The notes under the pieces are model-generated. The model searched no databases, was not told where the DNA came from, and worked only from the letters and a program-made list of their open reading frames with translations. From Blautia sp. (GTDB lineage: Bacteria; Bacillota; Clostridia; Lachnospirales; Lachnospiraceae): a DNA stretch of 43,058 bases. The translations under genes and the position numbers were made by a program. The stretch lies in NCBI GenBank assembly GCA_022764275.1, contig JALERH010000192.1:1-43058 (forward strand). The letters are read 5' to 3'. Of the stretch, positions 1 through 7,074 are shown one piece after another (the first letter of the stretch is position 1; each line of letters starts with the position of its first letter).

Positions 1-1478
1 AACAATTCTCTTACCATATCCGCATCGAAAACAACTTCAGAGACATGGTTTACCTCTATCTGATAAAGAGCATTTGCGGCGAGGTGCTCTGCAGCCTGCT
101 CCAGATCGCGGATTCCGGTGGTATCCGCATATTTTTCGATGACAGCATCCAGAGCAGAATCGGATACCACGCATTCATTTTCCTTCAGGCCCATGCGCTC
201 CAGAATTTTGGGAAGAGCATACCGGGAGAAAATGATTTTCTTCTCCTTGGGTGTATAGTCCGGGATGTCGATGACGGCAAAACGGGACATGAGCGGAGCG
301 CTGATCTGGCTCTTGTCGTTCGCAGTGGCAATGGGGTAAACGCCTACGGTAGGAATCATGCATTCAATATAATTGTCTGTGAAGCCCAGGTTGTCCAAAA
401 GGGTCAGAAGGACGTCTGCGGGATTGCCGTTTCCTTTTCCGGAGGAGGCTTTGTCCAGCTCATTGATGATAAAGACGAGATTGGACTCGCCTGCCATGGA
501 AAAAGCTTCCATAATGATTCCGGGTTTTGCGTTGGCGTAGATACGGGAGCTTCCGGTGAGCTGTTCCGGGTCATTGATGGAACTCATATCCAGAGTGGTC
601 CAGGGGAGCTTCAGGATTCGGGCAACCGCATAGGCAATCTGGGATTTTCCGGTGCCGGCAGGCCCCACCAGCAAAAGTCCGTATGCCGGAAGGGTATGGG
701 TACGGTTAATCTGGATAATGGTTTCGATGATACGCTGCTTGACACGTTCCATGCCGTAAAGCTCTTCATCCAGAATCCGGCGTGCTTCCTGCGGGTCAAT
801 GGATTCAAAATAATTATGCTTCCACTGAATATTCATCATAATGGAAAGGGCGCGCTGGGCATGGCGGCGTTCCTCCTGAGTGACCTCGTTGGAACGGGCA
901 ACAGCAAGGTTTCTTCTGGCCCAGAGCTGAATGTTGTCCGGCAGAGTTTTGCCCGCACAGGTCATAAAGTCGGAAATACTCTGGAGACTGGTAAGCTTCA
1001 TGTTGTCTCCGACCTCGTCCTTATCTTCATCCTCAGGCCCTTCCTCAGGTGCGCTGCTGGAAAAGAGCCGCTCGATCATAAACTGCAGGAAGCCATCCTC
1101 CGCAGAAAGCTTGGTGCCGCCTCCAAAAGCAATCTCCCGGATTTTGTAAACGGCGTATCCGTCCGGGCGGTTGGCGCCGGAAAGGCGGACATTTATATGG
1201 TTTTCTCCAAGCCATTTTATCAGGCTGACAAAACGGGCATCTATTTTCAGGATGTCGGCTCGAAGGGCGCCGTCTTCTTCTTTGAATTCAAATGCGGTCT
1301 GTCGGATCGGATTGGTGAAAACGCCGCAGGAATGATGCTTCCACTGACGTGTCTGATTGTCCAGAAGAAGAATCGGTTTTTCCGGCGATGCCGAAGGCTC
1401 ATTGGAAGAAAACGTGGTATAGGTACATTCGGGAAGCTTTTGCTTGTCCGGTGTGTTTTTAAAATCAAATACTGGCAT
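1..1478 (-). CDS. Lon-like AAA+ ATPase, C-terminus cut by window edge
   Basis: The reading frame is open from an ATG at 1478 to the left edge, so about 492 residues are visible and the C-terminus is missing. An AAAGGAG ribosome site sits 8 bases before the ATG. The first 200 residues do not match the Lon substrate-binding domain that I know; they include an acidic stretch (EEGPEDEDKDE). From about residue 225 the protein follows the Lon ATPase pattern: ARRILDEELYGMERVKQRI, then Walker A GPAGTGKS (272-279), Walker B region FIINELDK with Asn339-Glu340 in place of the usual Asp-Glu, and sensor/arginine-finger region SRFAVIDIPDYT. It is probably a cytoplasmic ATP-driven unfoldase or protease. Whether a Ser-Lys protease domain follows cannot be seen here. 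It is divergent from the amino acid ABC operon. Confidence 0.8.
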   Translation of the reverse strand, partial: MPVFDFKNTPDKQKLPECTYTTFSSNEPSASPEKPILLLDNQTRQWKHHSCGVFTNPIRQTAFEFKEEDGALRADILKIDARFVSLIKWLGENHINVRLSGANRPDGYAVYKIREIAFGGGTKLSAEDGFLQFMIERLFSSSAPEEGPEDEDKDEVGDNMKLTSLQSISDFMTCAGKTLPDNIQLWARRNLAVARSNEVTQEERRHAQRALSIMMNIQWKHNYFESIDPQEARRILDEELYGMERVKQRIIETIIQINRTHTLPAYGLLLVGPAGTGKSQIAYAVARILKLPWTTLDMSSINDPEQLTGSSRIYANAKPGIIMEAFSMAGESNLVFIINELDKASSGKGNGNPADVLLTLLDNLGFTDNYIECMIPTVGVYPIATANDKSQISAPLMSRFAVIDIPDYTPKEKKIIFSRYALPKILERMGLKENECVVSDSALDAVIEKYADTTGIRDLEQAAEHLAANALYQIEVNHVSEVVFDADMVREL

Positions 1479-1522
1479 TGAGTAAACTCCTTTGTGCTTT
1501 TTCGTGAAAATATGTTTCGTAC

Positions 1523-1531
1523 ATCATAGCA
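1523..1531 (-). promoter_or_regulatory. Extended -10 promoter for the Lon-like gene
   Basis: On the minus strand TGCTATGAT forms an extended -10 (TGnTATGAT) about 45 bases before the start codon. No convincing -35 is present at the usual distance. This is inferred from sequence only. Confidence 0.4.
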
Positions 1532-1608
1532 TATTTTGCGAAAAATGTGTATAAAATTAATAAATATACCGTATTATGCATTTTCAGGAAGAGGGTCGGA
1601 ATTTTTTC

Positions 1609-1638
1609 TTGACAAAATTCGGTAAAATATGGTATCGT
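1609..1638 (+). promoter_or_regulatory. Upstream promoter candidate P1 of the amino acid ABC operon
   Basis: A perfect TTGACA (1609-1614) is followed after 18 bases by TATCGT (1633-1638). It lies upstream of a better promoter and of a terminator-like hairpin, so transcripts starting here would cross that hairpin. Confidence 0.4.
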
Positions 1639-1648
1639 AATATAAATA

Positions 1649-1677
1649 TTGACAAGGGCGTTAATATTTTTTATATT
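1649..1677 (+). promoter_or_regulatory. Main promoter P2 of the amino acid ABC operon
   Basis: TTGACA (1649-1654) and TATATT (1672-1677) are separated by exactly 17 bases. The expected start point is near 1684, about 45 bases before the binding-protein ATG. Confidence 0.65.
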
Positions 1678-1690
1678 TGCGCCTTTTTTT
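1657..1690 (+). terminator. Hairpin plus T-run overlapping the P2 promoter
   Basis: GGCG (1657-1660) pairs with CGCC (1680-1683), with an inner AATAT/ATATT pairing and a two-base mismatch between them; seven T residues follow. It has the form of an intrinsic terminator. For RNA started at P1 it could act as an attenuator; as DNA, the same inverted repeat covers the P2 spacer and -10 and could be an operator. Confidence 0.4.
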
Positions 1691-1730
1691 ATTGTCACAC
1701 AATTTTACGCGGTAAAGGAGTAATGTGGTT

Positions 1731-2555
1731 ATGAAGAAAAAAGTGGTTTCCCTTTTAATGGCAGGCGTTATGATCCTTGGAATGGCAATGCCTGTTGCAG
1801 CAGCAGACAAAAAATGGACGATTGCTACGGACACAGTATTTAAACCGTTTGAATACACAGACGAGAATGGTGACTTCGTAGGCATCGACGTGGATATTCT
1901 GGCAGCCATTGCTGAGAATCAGGGATTTGAATACGACCTGAAGAGCCTTGGATGGGATGCCTCTATCGCAGCATGCCAGTCCGGACAGGCAGACGGTATG
2001 ATCGCAGGCGCATCCATTACAGACGAGAGAAAAGAGAGCGGCTGGATGTTCTCCGAAGGCTACTACAATGCAACCCAGAGCATGACTGTGAAAGATGATT
2101 CCGATATCACAGGCTTTGAAGATCTTGATGGAAAGAACGTAGGTGTCAAGACCGGTACTCAGGGCGCTTCCTATGCAGAAAGCCTGGCAGACGAGTACGG
2201 CTTCACCATTACATATTTTGAGGATTCTCCGACTATGTATCAGGCAGTTATGGGCGGACAGGTTGCGGCATGCTTCGAGGATACCCCGATCATGGCAGCT
2301 TCCATCAAAGACGGCGGACTCGCTCTTAAAATCGTAGAGGGTTCTGAGAATGAAGGTGCGCCATACGGTTTTGCAATCTTCAACGAAGAAAGTCAGGAAC
2401 TTCTGGATATGTTCAATGCAGGACTGAAGGAAATCAAAGAAAACGGAACATATGATGAGATTATTGCAAAATACCTGGGTGAGGATGCAGTAGCCAGCGC
2501 AAAGGGAGCAGAAGCTGAAGAAACAGAAGCAGAGACAGAGGAAGCGGCAGAATAA
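1731..2555 (+). CDS. Polar amino acid ABC transporter, substrate-binding protein
   Basis: This is an extracytoplasmic binding protein of the family-3 amino acid type (274 residues). It delivers a polar amino acid to the permease and ATPase encoded next. The ATG at 1731 is preferred because AAAGGAG lies 10 bases upstream; a GTG at 1725 is too close to it. Residues 1-25 are a Sec signal peptide (KKK, hydrophobic core, AxA-type site before DKKWTIATD). Typical family segments are FKPFEYTDENGDFVGIDVDI, the ITDER loop and GKNVGVKTGTQG. There is no lipobox cysteine, which is unusual for a Gram-positive binding protein. The C-terminus ends in an acidic Glu/Ala/Thr tail. The exact substrate cannot be told from sequence. 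Confidence 0.9.
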   Translation: MKKKVVSLLMAGVMILGMAMPVAAADKKWTIATDTVFKPFEYTDENGDFVGIDVDILAAIAENQGFEYDLKSLGWDASIAACQSGQADGMIAGASITDERKESGWMFSEGYYNATQSMTVKDDSDITGFEDLDGKNVGVKTGTQGASYAESLADEYGFTITYFEDSPTMYQAVMGGQVAACFEDTPIMAASIKDGGLALKIVEGSENEGAPYGFAIFNEESQELLDMFNAGLKEIKENGTYDEIIAKYLGEDAVASAKGAEAEETEAETEEAAE

Positions 2556-2603
2556 TAGCGTAATCTGACGGTTGTTCCCGGACAGCCGGAAATATAAAGC
2601 ACA

Positions 2604-2639
2604 GGGGGCACTGATCTTGAATTCAGCGCCCCCTTTTGA
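2604..2639 (+). terminator. Intercistronic hairpin, partial terminator
   Basis: AGGGGGC-A-CTGA pairs with TCAG-C-GCCCCCT around an 8-base loop and is followed by TTTT. Placed between the binding protein and permease genes, it probably stops part of the transcripts, giving more binding protein than membrane components. Confidence 0.6.
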
Positions 2640-2651
2640 AAGGAGTTTCCA

Positions 2652-3320
2652 ATGGTTCTGATTTTAGAAAAATACGGCAATCTTTTGCTGAGGGCTATGG
2701 GGCAGACCCTGCTTCTGGCCTTGTGCGGATTATTTTTTGCCTGTATCCTGGGTATGTTTTTCGGGCTTTTAAGCGTTCTGAAGAACAAGGCCTGTAATGC
2801 AGTGGCACTTATTTTTGTGAATGTCATCCGCGGCGTTCCCATGATCGTTCTTGCATATTTTGTTTTCTTTGGTATCCCATATTTTTTAAATAACATGATG
2901 GGTATTCCTTTTACCCTGACGGCTCTGCAGGCCGGCACGATCTGTCTTGCACTGAACTGCGGTGCCTATATGGCGGAAATCATCCGTGCAGGTATCCAGT
3001 CTGTTGACATCGGACAGATGGAGGCAGCCAGAAGCCTGGGACTACCCTACTGGCGGGCGATGTACAGAGTTGTGCTCCCGCAGGCGATCCGGACGATGAT
3101 TCCAAGTATTATCAACCAGTTTATCATCACGCTGAAAGATACATCTATTCTTTCCGTCATCGGATTCCCGGAACTGGTCAATACGGCAAAGAATGTGCAG
3201 GCAAATACCTTTAAGGCTTTCCAGACATGGGGAATTGTTGCCATTATGTATCTGATCGTCATCACAATTCTGTCCGTTGTTGCAAAAAGACTGGAGAGGA
3301 GGCTGAACCGTGGCCGTTAA
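2652..3320 (+). CDS. Amino acid ABC transporter permease
   Basis: This is an integral membrane subunit of the HisM/GlnP type (222 residues) that forms the transport channel for polar amino acids. It starts with a GTG-free ATG after AAAGGAG. Several hydrophobic segments are visible: residues 15-45, 55-80, 85-105 and 185-212. The cytoplasmic EAA loop that contacts the ATPase reads [24 protein letters not shown]. The length is usual for the family. The end of the gene overlaps the start of the ATPase gene by 11 bases, so the two are translationally coupled. Confidence 0.92.
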   Translation: MVLILEKYGNLLLRAMGQTLLLALCGLFFACILGMFFGLLSVLKNKACNAVALIFVNVIRGVPMIVLAYFVFFGIPYFLNNMMGIPFTLTALQAGTICLALNCGAYMAEIIRAGIQSVDIGQMEAARSLGLPYWRAMYRVVLPQAIRTMIPSIINQFIITLKDTSILSVIGFPELVNTAKNVQANTFKAFQTWGIVAIMYLIVITILSVVAKRLERRLNRGR

Positions 3321-4056
3321 CAAGAACAAGGTTAAGATTCATGTATCCCATCTGAAGAAATGTTTTGGGGATCTGGAAGTATTAAGCGATATTTCCACAG
3401 ACATTTATGAAGGAGAAGTGGTGGTTATCATCGGTCCGTCAGGAAGCGGAAAATCCACATTCCTCCGCTGCATGAATAAGCTGGAGGAAGCAACTGCCGG
3501 TGATGTCGTGATCGATGGAATGAATCTTTCAGATAAAAAGATCGATATCAATAAAGTGCGTGAGCGTGTGGGAATGGTGTTCCAGCATTTTAATCTTTTT
3601 CAGAATATGAATGTGCTCCGTAATCTGATGCTGGCACCGGTTGACCTGAAAAAAGCCACAAAGGAAGAAGCGCGGGAGCGGGCCATGCAGATGCTGAAAA
3701 AGGTTGGTCTTTTGGAAAAGGCAGAGGTCTATCCATCCATGCTTTCGGGAGGACAGAAGCAGCGTGTTGCCATTGCAAGGGCTTTGTGCATGAAGCCGGA
3801 TATCATGCTGTTTGATGAGCCTACCAGTGCGCTTGACCCGGAAATGGTGGGCGAGGTTCTGCAGGTAATGAAGCAGCTTGCGGCAGACGGAATGACCATG
3901 GTGATCGTGACGCACGAAATCGGTTTTGCGAGAGAGGTTGCGGACCGCGTCCTGTTTATGGACGATGGTTATATTGTGGAGGAAGGCACACCGCAGGAAG
4001 TGATCCTGAATCCGAAGGAACCAAGAACGATCGACTTCCTGAACAAAGTCTTGTAA
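3310..4056 (+). CDS. Amino acid ABC transporter ATP-binding protein
   Basis: This is the cytoplasmic ATPase that powers the amino acid importer (248 residues, GlnQ/HisP type). It shows Walker [11 protein letters not shown]-loop FQHFNLF, signature LSGGQKQR, Walker [13 protein letters not shown] and the H-loop VTHE, all intact. The start is a GTG with AGGAGG just upstream, inside the end of the permease gene. Together with the two preceding genes it forms one operon. Confidence 0.93.
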   Translation: MAVNKNKVKIHVSHLKKCFGDLEVLSDISTDIYEGEVVVIIGPSGSGKSTFLRCMNKLEEATAGDVVIDGMNLSDKKIDINKVRERVGMVFQHFNLFQNMNVLRNLMLAPVDLKKATKEEARERAMQMLKKVGLLEKAEVYPSMLSGGQKQRVAIARALCMKPDIMLFDEPTSALDPEMVGEVLQVMKQLAADGMTMVIVTHEIGFAREVADRVLFMDDGYIVEEGTPQEVILNPKEPRTIDFLNKVL

Positions 4057-4115
4057 AAGATTTGCCGGTGGTAACTTTTCGTCGTATAGAGGCGGAAATG
4101 GTCAATGGAAAAAAC

Positions 4116-4144
4116 TTGACGCGATCCCATCATCTGGCTATAAT
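4116..4144 (+). promoter_or_regulatory. Strong promoter with no obvious gene
   Basis: TTGACG (4116-4121), a 17-base spacer and a perfect TATAAT (4139-4144). The start point would be near 4151. No good gene follows for almost 300 bases. Confidence 0.7.
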
Positions 4145-4150
4145 CAGAAA

Positions 4151-4255
4151 TAGAAAGAGACAGGAATGAGTTCCTGTTTCAGATTGGGGAGAATTAATAA
4201 AGGGGACATTGCAAATACACTTTTACTTTCAGAAAAGGTGAGGCTTTTTTGAGGG
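4151..4255 (+). ncRNA. Candidate small RNA or leader RNA
   Basis: Downstream of the 4116 promoter an RNA would begin near 4151 and fold a 9-pair stem (GACAGGAA around TGAG, about 4160-4181). A weak AAAAG/CTTTTTT hairpin near 4233-4251 could end it. A 28-codon frame begins inside the stem but has no properly spaced ribosome site. I do not recognise a known RNA family; this rests on promoter and folding only. Confidence 0.3.
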
Positions 4256-4332
4256 TAAAAGAGGGTATTTGGTTGTCTTCTTTATTTTTTTAATAATTTT
4301 GTAAAAAACTGGCAGTAATATACAAAAAAAAC

Positions 4333-4361
4333 TTGACATATTCGCTCATATTAAATATAAT
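4333..4361 (+). promoter_or_regulatory. Promoter of the cell wall hydrolase gene
   Basis: Perfect TTGACA (4333-4338), 17-base spacer, perfect TATAAT (4356-4361). The leader would be about 75 bases long. Confidence 0.75.
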
Positions 4362-4441
4362 TTTCTTATAAATTACGAAAGTATTACAAAATAAAGAACG
4401 TAAGAAAAGAAACCATAACATAGATGCAAGGAATGAGGAAT

Positions 4442-5389
4442 ATGAAGGTTAAAAAAAGATTACGATGTGTAACAAATCGTAAAAAACAGTGCAAAAAAGA
4501 CATGGCAGAGAGAAACGACCTGATTCACAATTTTATGGTCGTTACCGGTTGCGCCGTGCTTGCAGTGGGCATTGCGGTCGTTCCGAAGCTTGCAGGCAGC
4601 GGCGAGCGAGATCAGGTGTACGCTGCTTCAGGATTGGAAGATGCCGGCACAGCCGTTTCTTCGGAATCCTCCAGGTTTGAGGGAGAGTATCTCCCTACCG
4701 GAATTGCAGGAGTTGTGACAGGGATTGCGGAAACACCTTCCGTGGGAAGCTCTGTAAAGCGAATCGGGACCTCCTGTGAAAAAGTGATGGTGGGCCAGCG
4801 GATCAAAAGAGTAGAGCACAATTCGGATGATCTGAATGTGCATTCTTCTATGGAAAATTCGGTAAACAGCTTTGATGCTGCTGCAGTTTCCATGGCAGAA
4901 AATCCAAAGATGATGTCAGATGGGGATTACGATACGCTTCTTCACATCGTAGAGGCGGAGGCCGGCGGTGAAGATGTAAAAGGCAGGGTACTGGTGGCAA
5001 ATGTCATCATGAACCGTGTGAAAAGCGAGGAATTCCCGAATACGGTGACAGATGTGGTATGGGATTACAGCGACGGTGTGCCGCAGTTTTCTCCGACCTA
5101 TGACGGCCGTATCAGCGAGGTTACGGTTTCCGATGATACGAGGGAGGCTGTGAAGCAGGCTCTGGAAGGTGTGGATTATTCGGAAGGTGCGCTTTTCTTT
5201 GTGGAGAAAGCGACTGCAGATAAAAAGAATGTTGCCTGGTTTGACAGGGAATTAAAGCGACTGTTCCGGTATGGAGTTCATGATTTCTACACCTATCCGG
5301 ATGAAGAGGATGAGAAAGAAACTTCCGAAAACAGAGGAGACTCAGAGACGGAAGCTGACGATAATATTGTCCAGATGGTGAAAAAATGA
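4442..5389 (+). CDS. SleB/CwlJ-family cell wall hydrolase, membrane-anchored
   Basis: This is a predicted peptidoglycan hydrolase of the SleB/CwlJ family (315 residues), acting outside the membrane on cell or spore wall. Of three close ATGs, 4442 is preferred because AAGGA lies 9 bases before it. A long basic N-terminus (residues 1-30) precedes one membrane segment (about 31-50) that probably serves as an anchor. A low-complexity linker follows. The catalytic domain lies at about residues 160-285, with HIVEAEAGGE (Glu171/Glu173 candidates), VANVIMNRV and the PQFSP motif. The C-terminus is an acidic tail. It may act in vegetative wall turnover rather than germination, because it carries no spore-specific partner gene nearby. 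Confidence 0.85.
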   Translation: MKVKKRLRCVTNRKKQCKKDMAERNDLIHNFMVVTGCAVLAVGIAVVPKLAGSGERDQVYAASGLEDAGTAVSSESSRFEGEYLPTGIAGVVTGIAETPSVGSSVKRIGTSCEKVMVGQRIKRVEHNSDDLNVHSSMENSVNSFDAAAVSMAENPKMMSDGDYDTLLHIVEAEAGGEDVKGRVLVANVIMNRVKSEEFPNTVTDVVWDYSDGVPQFSPTYDGRISEVTVSDDTREAVKQALEGVDYSEGALFFVEKATADKKNVAWFDRELKRLFRYGVHDFYTYPDEEDEKETSENRGDSETEADDNIVQMVKK

Positions 5390-5410
5390 CATCTTGGAAT
5401 AAGGGGTTCA

Positions 5411-5443
5411 AAGTGCCGCGCAAAATTTCCTGCGTGGCATTTT
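5411..5443 (+). terminator. Terminator after the cell wall hydrolase gene
   Basis: TGCCGCGCA (5414-5422) pairs with TGCGTGGCA (5431-5439) with one G-U pair, followed by TTTT and extended by flanking A-T pairs. Confidence 0.7.
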
Positions 5444-5499
5444 GCTGTATATGGCCGGGAAAACAGGGACATTTTTATATGGTATTTTGCTAAAGCGTA

Positions 5500-5508
5500 T
5501 GGTATAAT
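5500..5508 (+). promoter_or_regulatory. Extended -10 promoter of thrC
   Basis: TGGTATAAT is an extended -10 with a perfect TATAAT at 5503-5508; no good -35 is present, as is common for extended -10 promoters. It is about 75 bases before the thrC start. Confidence 0.6.
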
Positions 5509-5583
5509 GGGAGCACTTGACGAAACCGGGGCAAAGGCTGCCGCGTTTACGAATAAGAAATACAGAAAGGCAGGGACAATACA

Positions 5584-7074
5584 ATGCAGGTATTGTATCA
5601 GAGTACCAGAGGAAAAGGGGAGCCTGTGACCGCTTCCCAGGCAATCTTAAAAGGACTTTCCGATGACGGAGGATTATTTGTACCCACCTCCATTCCAAAG
5701 CTTGATGTTCCCATGGAGAAGCTTTCCCAAATGACATATCAGGAGACTGCTTATGAAGTTATGAGCCGTCTTCTTACTGATTTTACGGAAGAAGAATTAA
5801 AAAACTGCATCGATAAGGCATACGATGACAAATTTGACACAAAGGAGATCGCACCTCTCCATGAGGCAGACGGCGCTTATTTTCTTGAGCTTTATCACGG
5901 TGCGACCATTGCGTTCAAGGATATGGCACTTTCCATTCTGCCGCACCTTATGACTACCGCAGCGAAGAAAAACCATGCAAAAAATGACATCGTAATCCTT
6001 ACCGCGACCTCCGGTGATACGGGTAAGGCAGCACTGGCCGGTTTTGCGGATGTACCGGGGACAAAGATCATTGTATTTTATCCGAAGCACGGCGTAAGCC
6101 CGATTCAGGAAAAGCAGATGGTGACCCAGAAGGGAGACAATACCTTTGTAGTGGGTATCACCGGAAACTTTGACGATGCCCAGACTGCGGTTAAGAAAAT
6201 GTTTAATGACAAGGCTCTGGCAGCAGAGCTCGATCAGGCAGGATTCCAGTTTTCCTCTGCAAACTCCATCAATATCGGCCGACTTGTACCGCAGATCGTA
6301 TATTATGTGTACGCTTATGCAAGCCTTGTGCGCCAGGGAAAAATAAGTGACGGACAGGAGATCAATGTTGTGGTTCCTACCGGAAATTTTGGAAATATCC
6401 TGGCTGCTTTCTATGCAAAACAGATGGGTCTGCCGGTTCACAAGCTGATCTGTGCTTCCAATGAAAATAAGGTTCTGTATGACTTTTTCTCCACAGGAAC
6501 CTATGACAGAAAGAGAGATTTTATCCTTACCACATCCCCGTCCATGGATATTCTCATTTCCAGTAACCTTGAGCGTCTGATCTACCGCATTACAGGGGAA
6601 AACGCAGAGAAATGTGCAGCTCTGATGCAGGCATTGAGTGAGGGCGGCGAGTATACCATTACGGAGGAAATGAAGGCAGGGCTTTCCGATTTCTATGGCA
6701 ATTTCTGCGATGAAAAAGAAACAGCTGAGGCCATTCATGAGATTTTCGAAAAGAGCCATTATGTGATCGATACCCATACGGCCGTGGCTGCAGGCGTTTA
6801 CAAAAAATATGTAAAAGAGACCGGAGATATCACACCGACCGTCATTGCATCCACAGCGAGTCCGTATAAGTTTACCAGAAGCGTGATGGATGCCATTTCC
6901 CAGGGCCATGAAAACCTGGATGATTTCGGTCTGGCAGATGCACTGTGCAGTCTTTCCGGGGTTCCGGTGCCGAAAGCTGTTGAAGAAATCCGCACGGCTC
7001 CGGTTCTTCATGACCGCGTGGTGGATGCAGAAGATATGCCGGATACCGTCAAAGAGATTCTTGGAATCCGGTGA
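5584..7074 (+). CDS. thrC: Threonine synthase
   Basis: ThrC converts O-phosphohomoserine to threonine and phosphate with pyridoxal phosphate, the last step of threonine synthesis in the cytoplasm. The 496-residue length and N-terminal domain (YQSTRG...LSDDGGLFVP) mark the long class of threonine synthases. The PLP lysine is Lys112 in TIAFKDMALS; the phosphate-binding region is TATSGDTGKAAL, and VPTGNFGNILA is also typical. An AAAGG site precedes the ATG. The stop codon overlaps the start of the dGTPase gene by one base. No other threonine pathway gene is adjacent. Confidence 0.96.
   Translation: MQVLYQSTRGKGEPVTASQAILKGLSDDGGLFVPTSIPKLDVPMEKLSQMTYQETAYEVMSRLLTDFTEEELKNCIDKAYDDKFDTKEIAPLHEADGAYFLELYHGATIAFKDMALSILPHLMTTAAKKNHAKNDIVILTATSGDTGKAALAGFADVPGTKIIVFYPKHGVSPIQEKQMVTQKGDNTFVVGITGNFDDAQTAVKKMFNDKALAAELDQAGFQFSSANSINIGRLVPQIVYYVYAYASLVRQGKISDGQEINVVVPTGNFGNILAAFYAKQMGLPVHKLICASNENKVLYDFFSTGTYDRKRDFILTTSPSMDILISSNLERLIYRITGENAEKCAALMQALSEGGEYTITEEMKAGLSDFYGNFCDEKETAEAIHEIFEKSHYVIDTHTAVAAGVYKKYVKETGDITPTVIASTASPYKFTRSVMDAISQGHENLDDFGLADALCSLSGVPVPKAVEEIRTAPVLHDRVVDAEDMPDTVKEILGIR

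Larger units (their letters stand above)
4057..4441 (+). other. Gene-free stretch with two strong promoters
   Basis: No convincing protein gene is seen in these 385 bases. There are two near-consensus sigma-A promoters about 220 bases apart, a stem-loop just downstream of the first, and a very AT-rich tract before the second. The second promoter serves the cell wall hydrolase gene; the first may make a separate small RNA or a long leader. Confidence 0.6.

Noticed and set aside
45-1481. A 478-codon open frame on the plus strand at the left edge
   Set aside because: It is the antisense of the Lon-like ATPase, whose minus-strand frame has Walker A, a good ribosome site and family motifs; the plus frame has none.
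4169-4255. A 28-codon frame in the non-coding stretch before the cell wall hydrolase gene
   Set aside because: Its ATG is inside a stem-loop and AGG is only one base away, so translation is unlikely; the stretch is better treated as RNA.
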